A program made the position numbers and the translations under genes. The notes below the pieces were generated by a model that ran no database searches, was not told the DNA's origin, and saw only the letters and a program-made list of their open reading frames with translations. This document shows, piece after piece, positions 24,118 through 33,621 of a stretch of DNA of 64,000 nucleotides; position 1 is the first letter of the stretch, and each line of letters starts with the position of its first letter. The stretch is taken from contig JAFPWY010000010.1 in NCBI GenBank assembly GCA_017412605.1, positions 186,001 through 250,000 of the forward strand. The letters run 5' to 3'. The stretch is from Fibrobacter sp. (GTDB taxonomy: Bacteria; Fibrobacterota; Fibrobacteria; Fibrobacterales; Fibrobacteraceae).

Positions 24118-25448
24118 ATAAACGTGGCTTTACAATGATGGAATTCTTGGTCTACATGGCCATTGTTGGCGCTGTCGTCATTATTGCCGGGAACGCGTTC
24201 AGCGATAGTACCAGGTTCCGTGTGCAATCCGAGAGCATGATTAAGGCTAATCAGGAGGCCGAGGCCCTGGGTGTTCTATTCCGTGACGATGTCTCGCGGA
24301 TGGGCATGAAGTCAATCGTTGAAAAGGATAGCATCTCTGGAGTCCGTGCAGCCGGATTGTATGTAAAACCCGAAGTCTACATGAATCTGTATAGGCACGA
24401 TTACTCTTCGTTCAAGTATTACCCCGGGAAGGGAGATTCTTGTAAAGTAGGGAAATTAGGAAAAAGAGATGCCGGCAAGGATAGCCTTGTCCTGCGCAAG
24501 GTTGTGGTCAATGATTCCGATGGCACTTTTTTGCGAGTCGAAGAGATTTCTTGGTACCTCAATTGCAAGGAAGAGCTGAAACGTACATGTAAAACTATTG
24601 TGGGAACGCAAGATCTTGATAATTGTCCGCAACAGAAAGATTCAACAATTGATTTGGCTTCGGGAGTTACCCGGTTTGCAGTGACCCCTGCGAACCCCTC
24701 GCTTCTCGAAGGCTCCATCCAGATGTTCCCTGTTGGCGGAACCGAACAATTTAGCTTGATTGCCCGTGAGGATACGGTTAATAAAGTTTATGGGCTTACG
24801 ATTGCCCCTCCGTCGGGCGGTGTCGCTATAGGTATGAAAGGGCTTATCACGAACTACAACAACGGGAATCCGATTGCAACGAAGCGTTACCATCAGGTTT
24901 TTGTGGGCAATGCAGGCGAAGTTGCTACGGATTGGCGGAGCTGCCAAAAGTTCACGTTTAACAAGGATACGACCTACGAGGTCTCGTTCAGGACACCCTT
25001 TAGCGAAGACTTTTCTAGAATGTTCAGACCGGCGAAGGACCACTTCACGGTTGGCTTGAGAACCGTCGAGAACGGTGTCGTGAAACCGTGTAGTGCAGCG
25101 GTAGATATGATGATCTTCCCGCCGCTATCGGATGAAACTCCGGATTCTCACAGATTGCGCTTTATTCCGGATACAACATATACGAACGTCTGCGTGGCGT
25201 TCACCATGGCGTTCTTCTCGCCGACACTCGATATGGGAAGTATTAACATCGCAGAATTGAAGGTGAAGGCAATCTCCGACAGGAACTACGTTTTTGGGGA
25301 CTACCTTCTCGATGAGGACGATGATGAAAAGGTGAAACAAAAAGCGAATGTTCGGGCCTTCAAGTTGGATTTGCAGGTGAGAAGGAACAAAGTGTCGGGG
25401 TCGTCGGTTATGGTTGTTCCTGTTCCTAGCAACGGCGTGGCCGAATAA
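24114..25448 (+). CDS. PilW/GspJ-type minor pilin with large C-domain (cassette B)
   Basis: A 444-residue paralogue of the gene at 10216. Prepilin motif G/FTMMEFLVYMAIVGAVVIIAGNAF with Glu at +5, followed by SDSTRFRVQSESMIKA, nearly matching cassette C. The C-terminal beta-rich half keeps the landmarks YEVSFRTPFSED, FTVGLRTVENG, CVAFTMAFFSPTLDMG and INIAELKVK. It is longer than ordinary PilW. The start at 24114 overlaps the previous stop. The giant gene begins 13 bp after its end. The similarity of the C-domain to CBM4/9-type folds is my inference from strand patterns. Confidence 0.8.
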   Translation: MNKRGFTMMEFLVYMAIVGAVVIIAGNAFSDSTRFRVQSESMIKANQEAEALGVLFRDDVSRMGMKSIVEKDSISGVRAAGLYVKPEVYMNLYRHDYSSFKYYPGKGDSCKVGKLGKRDAGKDSLVLRKVVVNDSDGTFLRVEEISWYLNCKEELKRTCKTIVGTQDLDNCPQQKDSTIDLASGVTRFAVTPANPSLLEGSIQMFPVGGTEQFSLIAREDTVNKVYGLTIAPPSGGVAIGMKGLITNYNNGNPIATKRYHQVFVGNAGEVATDWRSCQKFTFNKDTTYEVSFRTPFSEDFSRMFRPAKDHFTVGLRTVENGVVKPCSAAVDMMIFPPLSDETPDSHRLRFIPDTTYTNVCVAFTMAFFSPTLDMGSINIAELKVKAISDRNYVFGDYLLDEDDDEKVKQKANVRAFKLDLQVRRNKVSGSSVMVVPVPSNGVAE

Positions 25449-25461
25449 AATAGGAGGCGTT

Positions 25462-28400
25462 ATGTTTAAGTCTCGAAAAGGTGTTTCTCTCTTTACCGTG
25501 CTGCTGTTCATGATGATGGCAACCATTGCCGCTACTGCAACCTACAAGTGGCTCTTTTCTGAAGGTTTCTCTTCCAAGGACAGAATGCTGATGAACGAGG
25601 CCCGCGCAGCTTCGTTGGCCGGTGTGGATGCTGCCCGCTCCTGGATGTCGTATCACTCGAACGACGTGGGCTCCTTGTTGAAACAGTATTTTACGATGAA
25701 GCATCAGAAAAGAGGGATTTCGCTGGATACCGTACTCAAGCCGATGGCGAAACCGGGGCAGTTGTTTTCTGTGGCGCTTGTGGGCGTAGATGCTCCACCG
25801 GCCAGCGCTACGTATACGCTTAAGATTATCTCTACAGGCTATACCCGTGATAGTTCTGCCGTGTATACCGAGACGGCGGTGCTGAAGGTCTCTGGCCTAT
25901 ATAGGGTCCGCAGGCCTGTTGCTGAAATACAAATTCATAACGATTATCACTACGCTTATTTTGGGGGCTCGACGTCTTTTGCTGGAAAGCATAACGGATC
26001 GGCCATGTTGATTAACGGAAACTGGGGTACGCAAAATGGATCTAACCCAGGTCGTTTGGCTAATGACTTCATTGTTACAGGCGATGCCAGGTTGAGCGGC
26101 GATAGCATTGTTGTAGGTGGAACCGCTTGTATCGGAAGAGATATTTTGACCGATAACGGATTGTGGGCCGGAAACCTGTTTGTCGGCCGCAATTCCATTG
26201 GCAATAACGACTTTAATGCAAGCGTTGTTCAAGATGCCTTTTTTGCGGGAAACATCAAGGTGGGCCCGGTCCAAAAGGCCGGCTTTGCCATTGGCGGCAA
26301 CGTGTTCTTGCAAGGAAGGCTCACGCCAAGGTTGAGCAGCTTTGCGCATACCATCGGCGGAAACCTTTGCCTGGATTCAAACGCTTCGCTTTATTTTCAG
26401 TCGGAATCGGCAAACTACGACTTTATGGTCACGCATAATGTTTGGATGCCTGTGTCGAATCCTGGGAAAGGCTTGGTTACGAGCAATAATGGTACGACGA
26501 GTCTTTATCATAGACAGCTGGGTACGACAGTTGGCGATACCGCCTTTATCAAGGATGCCAAGAACTGCTACAACAACGTTGTTCCTGGAATGACCGACTG
26601 TAGCGATATTGATATACACGGAATGAAGTACAAGAAGTACTTCCAGCTTACGAACGGAAATTCGTCACAGGGATATTCGGGCTTTACGACAAAAGCTGCT
26701 GTGCCCGCCGTGCTTCCGGATACCGTGCCGTTTGCGTGTGGTGCTGGGGTGAAAAAATATTGCGATGCCATTTGGCAGACGAAGGAAAAGGCCGGAAAAT
26801 CTTGCGACAACGCACCTTATTATGTACCCGATATTCTCAGGACCGCACATATCCAGTTTGAGCCTTATGCTAGCGAAACCAAAGGAACAAAGGCCAGTGA
26901 ATCTGGTGTGAATGATTGCAAAAACATCACACACATTTCAAAGACGAATATCACGAAAATGAATTCGTGCTATACTCAGATGATGCTCAATCCGACGTAT
27001 AGAAAAAAATACTTGTATAACGATTATCTGGTGGTCCGCCTTGAATCCAACGAGAATGAATCAAGCGAAGCGGACAATGCGCAATACCAATTGAATGGAA
27101 AGTTCTTGTTCATTTATGAACAGGCTCTTCAGGGGAACAACCCGCATTTCCCGCAGACGGCGGATAATTCGATTGTATTCGTCTATTTGAAAGGGGGTAC
27201 AGGTGCGAATACGAAAATCAACTGTAATGGTCAAAAGGGTGTAAAGTACAACTATTTCATCTTCTCAAAACATGATATTGGTGGCTTGTTGGGGCAATGC
27301 ACCTGGAGCGGTTCTTTGTACGGTTCTGCCACGTATTGCGCGAAAATCCACGACATTAACGGAAGCGTCGAAATGGAATATAACCAGAAAGTTGTCGACG
27401 ATCTAGTCAGGAGCGCGATTATATGTGATGCAAAGTTGGACTCGTGCGATGGTTCGATGCATGGCGACAATGGCGGTGGCCACTCTAGCAGTTCCAATAA
27501 TGGGAACGGTTCTTCCGATAATGACAACGAAGAAGTCGAACTTCGTTTCTTGAACGGCCCGTACGATGAAGAATTTGTTGCAACCGGTACGCAGCTGTAT
27601 GTTACTGTGGAATCGGAATACCGCAGCAAGGATAAGATTGATCCGGATGTGCATAAAATGGAACCGTCTTACCTTGTGATGCCGAGAATCCTCTATTTGG
27701 CTCAGGGATTCCCTGGAAAGCTGAAGGACTATGTAACCGTAGTTCCTCGTGCTGGGGCGAAGGCTGTTAAAGTTGATGATTCAGACATCGAGTGCTCTGG
27801 TAGGGCGAGCGGTTTGCAAAGCGGCAAAATCGAAAACAAACTTGCCGAAATGTCGCCAAATGTCTATTCATGTTCCTTTAAAGAAAATAATCTTGAATCC
27901 AAATTCTATGTGGTCCTTTTGGATGGCGATGTCCATGAAATGCCGATGGTCTATTTTGAAGGCGAAACGAACGAATTCTTCGAGGTAGGGAAGTCTGGCA
28001 GTGGCGAGGTGAAAATCGTTTTGGCTCCGTCAAACTACCAAGGTAAATTCTCTGTAACTATCGGTATGTCGGAAAAGCCTTCGGACTGGGAAGTTATAAA
28101 GAGCGATGGCTCTGCGGTCAACTGGAAAACCGCTGAAGATGGCTCCCAGTACATTGAAGTTGAAAAACAAGCGAAAAAAGAGGGCGAGACATTTGCCATA
28201 TTTAAGGTTTCTGCAGGTGAATCCGCAGCACCGGGAACTCTCCGGTTTACATTGCATAATCCACAAAACTGTATCCTTGCCGGTGGTTCTGCGGTAAAGA
28301 CATTCAACCGTCGTGGCTCGACGGGCATTAGTAGGTGTACAATCAATCAGTATTGTGAGCGTTACCCGGATAATTGTAATTCCAACAGCCGCCTTAGAAT

Positions 28401-31400
28401 TGCGGCCGATTCCGCAGAAGATTGTAATACGGCGGCTGGAACGTGGGTCCGTGCCGATGGTATTGGTTGCGACGCCTCTAATCAAAACCAAACCTGGCAA
28501 TGCGATGCTGGCGTGGGTGAAGCCAATGAAATCAGGCTGGTTAAGGGAAACTCGACTAATAACAATTTATGTGCTGTATATATTCCTGAACAGCATAACA
28601 GTGTCTCTGCTCCAAAGGCCGATACGACTTATGAACTTTGTGCATCAATCAAGAGACTGCATTACATGCTTCATATTGATATGCATGGCGCTCACCACAA
28701 CAGTGAGGTGGTTGCCAGCATTTATGAACCGGAAGATACGACATTCTCGCATCCATATGCAGTTAAGAGATGCTCGAACTCCTCGGGTTGTGATTTTATA
28801 GTCTATAAAGGACAAACCGTTCTGATGAAACCATCCCTTAAAGGGGATGATAAGTTCTCCCGTTGGTATTCGGAGGGGTATTATTTCTCCAAGAGACAGG
28901 CTTCGCCTTACCAGTTGCAGTTTGTGGTGTCGGAAGATCGCTCCTATAGCGCATATTTCAATGAAAAAGATGAGCACTGCTTCTACACGGAATTCGAAGA
29001 ATCTCCTATTTGGTGCCCGGATGATGAAACCATCGACTGTGTTGATTATTGCAATGGAAGTGCTCCATGTGCTATTGAGGATGTCCGCTATAAGAAAGCC
29101 AACTGGGTCGTAATAAATAGCAAAGGTGGCGCGGACGTAAAGCCCGAAATCGTTTCGCAAAAGTATATTGCCAAGCCTGCTGACCCCGATGATATTGCGA
29201 TGATGATGAGTACTGTGAATGCGGGACCGGAAGGCACGTTCTCTGCTCAACTTTGGACAGAAATTGGCCACGCAGGGCCGTTAGGCGTGGGTAATTTGTC
29301 GCTGAATAGTGGTGTGGTGGTTAGATCGGATAGCGCGGGTTCAGAATACATCTCGGTGAACTTCTATGGAGCGGGTGGCCCTGCAAATGCGTCTGCAACA
29401 ACAACGTACGCCCGTGTTTGTTATGCGAAAAAATTAAAATTGCTGGCTGGCGATGCAGGCTCGAATAATTGCAAGGCGATTGCTTTGACGAGTACGAATT
29501 TGCTGTCGTTCACCTGGAACTCTATGACCCCCGTCAACTTTGAAGTGAGGGTGGAAGGCGATAGCTTGCATATCTTGGGGAGTTATGCTAATGCATTCGG
29601 TGTCTATCAGGCGACGGGTGATGTTGACTTAAGGGACGTTATCCACCAGGAAGACAACACTTTGAACGATGACAAACACAGGTTTGTGGGACTCAAGCTG
29701 GGCGATGCTAATTTTGGTGTCTACAATGCCGCATGGTATTCCAAGACCTATGACGCGGAATGTTTTGCTACTCCAACGATTTTCTGTTCCTTTGATGCAA
29801 AATATATGGCGGGCGAGGTTCCGCAGAATCAGTCGGTGTCCCCCGTTGTCGGGTATTCCAGCTGGTTTATGAACGAAGGGGCGGAATGCTTGAATAAGAC
29901 GAAGTTCTATTATAACGGCTGTGACATGCCTAGCGACAGGTATGCAAATCCGATGGCCGCCGATATGCTGAACGGCATGTACTGTAATGGGCGAATTGAC
30001 GGAGATGGCAATGTGGAAAACTACTTCACGAATAGTAGCTTCGAAGTCAAGGATGGCAATGACTTCTACTTTAAGCTAGAAGGTCCGCATGGATTTGAGC
30101 ACAACACCCGTAGCGGAATTGTCAGGAATGCATCGGTCATGGTGAACTGCAGTAAAGTCAATGGACATTCGTACCAGGCTAATTGCGGTGAATTTTATGT
30201 TGGACAGACCCATAGTTGCTCTCAGGATGAATATATTTCGGGCCCGTCACCGATGCATGGCATCATGGACTATGAAATCCCCTTGACAGGAGTTTATGCG
30301 AATGGAATGAACTTCCGCGATGCGAAGGTGCTGTTCTACCTGGCGATGAATCCAGGAATCAAGGTGTCGGCGCGCTTTGTCGATGCTTCCGGAAGGACCT
30401 CCAAGTCCGTTTCCTTGACTTCTGTCGGATTGAACGAAGTCGAAGGCAAGGACTATGCAAAGCAATTCGGATTTGACCAGGAACATGTGACAAAGATTAT
30501 TTTGAGGGGCTCCGGGACCTATTCCGTGGATTCCATCGTGACCCAGTGTGCTGCATCCTTAAAGGTGCGTTGTGGGGAAAACGATGCGTCCTATGTCAAT
30601 GAGGGATACTGGCGCGTTCATGCCAGTATAGATCCGTACCAGCTTGCGGAAAAATGCAAGGTGGAGCCTATAGGGCTACCGGCCATGTCGCCTTATTTTG
30701 GCCCCTGTAACTCGCAGGGTATCTTCCTGCTCAATGATCTCGATTTCGAAGATCGTCTGAATATGGGAAATGAGGTGCAAAAGGTGTCCTTCAAGGTGTC
30801 GGTGTACGATAACGATGCTGCAGATGCGTTCTCGAGCCCCAAGAGCGAATGTATTGCGTCTACGCAGGAGTACAAGCCGATTACTCTCAGTTGCAATCTT
30901 TCCGGTGACGCGGAAGTTATGCAGGGCGCAGGGGTCCCCGCTGTCGTCGTTGACGCTCAAAATTGCCCGTCTACAGGCTGCGTGTACAGCATTACGCTGT
31001 CGAACGGAACGGAATACGTGCATACTTCCAACATAATGGGTACTATGACGTGGCAACCCACCTTGAATACGACGACGAAATTGCCTCCAAACAGTTACCG
31101 CTACACGGTGAACATCTACAATTCCGATAAGTCAAAGGTGTATAAAACCTGTACGACGGGTGACTTTGACGTAGTCACGGCTTCTTCTGCGACTGCGACT
31201 AGTTGTGAAGTTAACGATGCAGGGCATTTCCGTGCATTCGTGACTACCGGGAATGAGGGGACTGTCTCGGCGACCCTTACTCGGTCGGACCTGCTTGGGA
31301 ATCCGCTTGGACAGCAGACCTTGCCTGCGAATTCAAGCGACTATGTTGACTTTGACTTGCATTTGGGTACGTATCCCAGTGGAACCTACCAGTTTAACTT

Positions 31401-32136
31401 GAGTTTGAACGGTGATCCGGCGTGTGCTGTGTCGCATACGGTGGACAATACTAACCCGTTGACCGTGAAGTGCCCAGAAAACCCGATTACTGGGCAGAAT
31501 CCGAGCAGTTCGATCTCGGTTAATGTTTCCGTGAGTGGATGTACAGGACCTTTCGACTGGAATATCCCCGGTGCGACGTCAGGGGGCGTTGGCACCTCAA
31601 CGAACGGTTCTGTTAGCTTCTACGATTTAAATGGTACGGGACAGAAGACATACTCATTCAAGGTCAGCAAATGTAATGGTGGCCCAGGTAAGCCGAATCT
31701 GTCTGGCGAATGCACTTTCAACGTGGTATTTAACTCGTCGTCCAGCAGTTCTTCTAGCAGCAGCTCGAGCAGCAGTTCTTCTAGCAGCAGTTCCAGCAGT
31801 TTTTCTAGCAGCAGTTCTAGCAGCAGCTCTTCTAGCAGTAGTTCTAGTAGCTCGAGTAGCGTTGCGGCCATTCCTGTAACGTTCTCTTACCAGGGCCCTG
31901 CTACGGACTTTGTGGCTGGTAAGACATATCAGGTCAGTTGTCCTAGAGGTGGGTTGATTTGTACCGCACCAGCGGGGGGTACGAAGATGTACATCAATAA
32001 CACCTTGGTGTATACAACTCAAGATTGGCAAGGAGATCAATATCCTGGTGGCTTCCAACAGGTAGAATATTGCAGTAACCTCAATGGTGCAACTGTAACC
32101 GTGTCAGGGACAATGAAGTGTAAAAACGACTGGTAA
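25462..32136 (+). CDS. Giant PilX/GspK-like pilin-adhesin (cassette B)
   Basis: A 2,224-residue paralogue of the 11579 protein, starting after a perfect AGGAGG site. N-terminus G/VSLFTVLLFMMMATIAATATYKW, with Thr at +5 in place of Glu. A beta-helix-like N-region (FIVTGDARLSGDSIVVGG; IGGNVFLQG) follows, then a Ser/Asn/Gly-rich spacer near residue 675, an InlB-like domain before HCFYTEF (about 1171), and the lectin-like region with CSFDAKYMAGE (about 1441) and FYYNGCDM. Three C-terminal Cys-Ig-like repeats (NCPSTGC, SCEVND, KCPENP) follow. Unlike its paralogues it then has a 42-residue poly-Ser linker (2092-2133) and a unique 91-residue C-terminal domain with several Cys and Trp residues. Probably surface-exposed and adhesive. 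Confidence 0.8.
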   Translation: MFKSRKGVSLFTVLLFMMMATIAATATYKWLFSEGFSSKDRMLMNEARAASLAGVDAARSWMSYHSNDVGSLLKQYFTMKHQKRGISLDTVLKPMAKPGQLFSVALVGVDAPPASATYTLKIISTGYTRDSSAVYTETAVLKVSGLYRVRRPVAEIQIHNDYHYAYFGGSTSFAGKHNGSAMLINGNWGTQNGSNPGRLANDFIVTGDARLSGDSIVVGGTACIGRDILTDNGLWAGNLFVGRNSIGNNDFNASVVQDAFFAGNIKVGPVQKAGFAIGGNVFLQGRLTPRLSSFAHTIGGNLCLDSNASLYFQSESANYDFMVTHNVWMPVSNPGKGLVTSNNGTTSLYHRQLGTTVGDTAFIKDAKNCYNNVVPGMTDCSDIDIHGMKYKKYFQLTNGNSSQGYSGFTTKAAVPAVLPDTVPFACGAGVKKYCDAIWQTKEKAGKSCDNAPYYVPDILRTAHIQFEPYASETKGTKASESGVNDCKNITHISKTNITKMNSCYTQMMLNPTYRKKYLYNDYLVVRLESNENESSEADNAQYQLNGKFLFIYEQALQGNNPHFPQTADNSIVFVYLKGGTGANTKINCNGQKGVKYNYFIFSKHDIGGLLGQCTWSGSLYGSATYCAKIHDINGSVEMEYNQKVVDDLVRSAIICDAKLDSCDGSMHGDNGGGHSSSSNNGNGSSDNDNEEVELRFLNGPYDEEFVATGTQLYVTVESEYRSKDKIDPDVHKMEPSYLVMPRILYLAQGFPGKLKDYVTVVPRAGAKAVKVDDSDIECSGRASGLQSGKIENKLAEMSPNVYSCSFKENNLESKFYVVLLDGDVHEMPMVYFEGETNEFFEVGKSGSGEVKIVLAPSNYQGKFSVTIGMSEKPSDWEVIKSDGSAVNWKTAEDGSQYIEVEKQAKKEGETFAIFKVSAGESAAPGTLRFTLHNPQNCILAGGSAVKTFNRRGSTGISRCTINQYCERYPDNCNSNSRLRIAADSAEDCNTAAGTWVRADGIGCDASNQNQTWQCDAGVGEANEIRLVKGNSTNNNLCAVYIPEQHNSVSAPKADTTYELCASIKRLHYMLHIDMHGAHHNSEVVASIYEPEDTTFSHPYAVKRCSNSSGCDFIVYKGQTVLMKPSLKGDDKFSRWYSEGYYFSKRQASPYQLQFVVSEDRSYSAYFNEKDEHCFYTEFEESPIWCPDDETIDCVDYCNGSAPCAIEDVRYKKANWVVINSKGGADVKPEIVSQKYIAKPADPDDIAMMMSTVNAGPEGTFSAQLWTEIGHAGPLGVGNLSLNSGVVVRSDSAGSEYISVNFYGAGGPANASATTTYARVCYAKKLKLLAGDAGSNNCKAIALTSTNLLSFTWNSMTPVNFEVRVEGDSLHILGSYANAFGVYQATGDVDLRDVIHQEDNTLNDDKHRFVGLKLGDANFGVYNAAWYSKTYDAECFATPTIFCSFDAKYMAGEVPQNQSVSPVVGYSSWFMNEGAECLNKTKFYYNGCDMPSDRYANPMAADMLNGMYCNGRIDGDGNVENYFTNSSFEVKDGNDFYFKLEGPHGFEHNTRSGIVRNASVMVNCSKVNGHSYQANCGEFYVGQTHSCSQDEYISGPSPMHGIMDYEIPLTGVYANGMNFRDAKVLFYLAMNPGIKVSARFVDASGRTSKSVSLTSVGLNEVEGKDYAKQFGFDQEHVTKIILRGSGTYSVDSIVTQCAASLKVRCGENDASYVNEGYWRVHASIDPYQLAEKCKVEPIGLPAMSPYFGPCNSQGIFLLNDLDFEDRLNMGNEVQKVSFKVSVYDNDAADAFSSPKSECIASTQEYKPITLSCNLSGDAEVMQGAGVPAVVVDAQNCPSTGCVYSITLSNGTEYVHTSNIMGTMTWQPTLNTTTKLPPNSYRYTVNIYNSDKSKVYKTCTTGDFDVVTASSATATSCEVNDAGHFRAFVTTGNEGTVSATLTRSDLLGNPLGQQTLPANSSDYVDFDLHLGTYPSGTYQFNLSLNGDPACAVSHTVDNTNPLTVKCPENPITGQNPSSSISVNVSVSGCTGPFDWNIPGATSGGVGTSTNGSVSFYDLNGTGQKTYSFKVSKCNGGPGKPNLSGECTFNVVFNSSSSSSSSSSSSSSSSSSSSSSFSSSSSSSSSSSSSSSSSSSVAAIPVTFSYQGPATDFVAGKTYQVSCPRGGLICTAPAGGTKMYINNTLVYTTQDWQGDQYPGGFQQVEYCSNLNGATVTVSGTMKCKNDW
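31735..31860 (+). repeat. Poly-serine linker codon tract
   Basis: Twenty-two Ser codons, one Phe codon, then nineteen Ser codons inside the cassette B giant gene. All six Ser codons are mixed rather than one codon repeated, so the tract is maintained at protein level rather than being a simple slippage repeat. It links the Ig-like stalk to a unique C-terminal domain. Confidence 0.9.
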
Positions 32137-32168
32137 CTTAAACCTTATTTTACCACTATTTTACCTAG

Positions 32169-32200
32169 TAGGTGTGGCGCGCGTCACACCTATTTTGTTA
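32169..32200 (+). terminator. Terminator between cassettes B and C
   Basis: An 8-bp stem TAGGTGTG/CACACCTA with an 8-nt GC-rich loop, followed by TTTTGTTATTTT. It lies 32 bp after the cassette B giant gene. No strong promoter is visible between it and the cassette C start at 32256, so read-through is possible. Confidence 0.75.
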
Positions 32201-32255
32201 TTTTAGTACCTCTAGGCTCTATCGATGGGGTTGTTTGCGGGGCCAAACGGGGAAT

Positions 32256-33611
32256 ATGAGCGGGAATTGTAAAAAATACGGCTTCACTTTGATGGAGCTA
32301 ATGGTATACATCGCCATCCTTGGCGTCATTGTGCTTATTGCTGGAAATGCCTTTAGTGATAGTACCCGGTTCCGCATCCGCACCCAGAACATGCTCAAGG
32401 CCAACGAGGTAGCCACCGCTGCTGCGTCCATGTTCGTGGAAGATATTTCGCAGACGGGTGCCAAGAGCTACAAGACCGCGGGCGATATCAACACCCCCGA
32501 CAAATTTGAGACCTCTTCGCTGGTGTACATGGACCCGGACGGTTCCGTCCCGGATTCCTCGTCTTTTTCGATTGTACGGCGCAATAATGGCGATTCGCTC
32601 ACGGTAAGGCGCGTCCGCTTCGATTCCAACGGCGAATACGAGGCTGTCGAAGAGGTTTCGTGGTTCAAACGCCGCAATTCCATTTACCGTAGTTGCAAGA
32701 CTCTCGATATCAAGACGGGCGTTACCGCTCCCGACGAATGCCCTACCGAAAACATGCCCGAGGTCGAAATCGTTTCTGGTGTGGATTCCTTTATCGTTGT
32801 CCCGGCACGACCGGTTGTCGTTGGCGATGCGGGCGTTTCTGCCGCAGTCAAGTCCATTGTGCTGCCCGAGGTCAACTCCGGGGCCTCCGAATACCCCTTC
32901 AAGCTGCTTCCGCGCTTTACGGGGGCCACGTCCACGGGGCCGCAATACTTCGCTTTGGCCTCCAATCCCACGGATGGGGGCGTCAGCCAGGAACTCAGCG
33001 GGTTCAAGACGAATTATATTGCCGGTTCGCATTCGGAGAATGCCTCCGGCAAAAAGGTCGGACAGGTCTTTGTCGGGCGTGCGAATACCGGCCTTACGGC
33101 GGTAAATGGTGACGACTGGAAGACGTTCTGCTCCAAGGTCACGCTCGATTCGACGGCTGAATACGAAATTTCCTTCAAAATTCCCTATTCCAAGGACAAT
33201 AGCCGCCTGTTCTGCGCGGGCCGCGACCACGCCTCGGTCGGTTTCAGGACCGCGACGGGCGACAAGATTGCCGGCCTTGAGGACTTCCTTTTCTACCCGC
33301 CCGTATCAAAACTGGAACCTGCACTGCGCGCGTTCCGTTTCAGGCCCCCGAATTCCGTGAAGAACGCCTGCCTTGCGTTCTCGTTCGCAAGTTACGCTCC
33401 TGATGGGGGCGGTCGCATAACCATTAACGACCTTTTCTTGAAAAAGATCGAAAGCTCCAATTACAATTTTGACGACAAGACATACGATCCGGCCACTACC
33501 GACAAGCAGAACGTGAAGGCTTTCCAGCTGCGCATTGTCGTGACCGTGGGCGGTGAAACGGGTGAAATTTTACAGGTTGCTCCGATGCCCAGCAACGGGC
33601 CGGAAGACTAG
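32256..33611 (+). CDS. PilW/GspJ-type minor pilin with large C-domain (cassette C)
   Basis: A 451-residue protein, third paralogue of the 10216 and 24114 genes. Prepilin motif G/FTLMELMVYIAILGVIVLIAGNAF with Glu at +5. The C-terminal half retains YEISFKIPYSKDNSR, ASVGFRTATGD, NACLAFSFASYAPDGG and RITINDLFLKKIE. The start at ATG 32256 follows an ACGGGGA site; an upstream in-frame ATG would give an implausible leader. Its codon use is GC-richer than cassettes A and B. In this cassette no PilV-type gene precedes it, so it may share the V subunit of another cassette. Confidence 0.8.
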   Translation: MSGNCKKYGFTLMELMVYIAILGVIVLIAGNAFSDSTRFRIRTQNMLKANEVATAAASMFVEDISQTGAKSYKTAGDINTPDKFETSSLVYMDPDGSVPDSSSFSIVRRNNGDSLTVRRVRFDSNGEYEAVEEVSWFKRRNSIYRSCKTLDIKTGVTAPDECPTENMPEVEIVSGVDSFIVVPARPVVVGDAGVSAAVKSIVLPEVNSGASEYPFKLLPRFTGATSTGPQYFALASNPTDGGVSQELSGFKTNYIAGSHSENASGKKVGQVFVGRANTGLTAVNGDDWKTFCSKVTLDSTAEYEISFKIPYSKDNSRLFCAGRDHASVGFRTATGDKIAGLEDFLFYPPVSKLEPALRAFRFRPPNSVKNACLAFSFASYAPDGGGRITINDLFLKKIESSNYNFDDKTYDPATTDKQNVKAFQLRIVVTVGGETGEILQVAPMPSNGPED

Positions 33612-33621
33612 GGGGACTCGA

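Noticed and set aside
31735-31860. Possible CRISPR-like or microsatellite repeat
   Set aside because: The repeated units are mixed Ser codons in frame; it is a poly-Ser linker, with no spacers or fixed repeat.
31620-31871. Leu/Glu-rich minus-strand open frame opposite the poly-Ser tract
   Set aside because: Purely the antisense reading of Ser codons.
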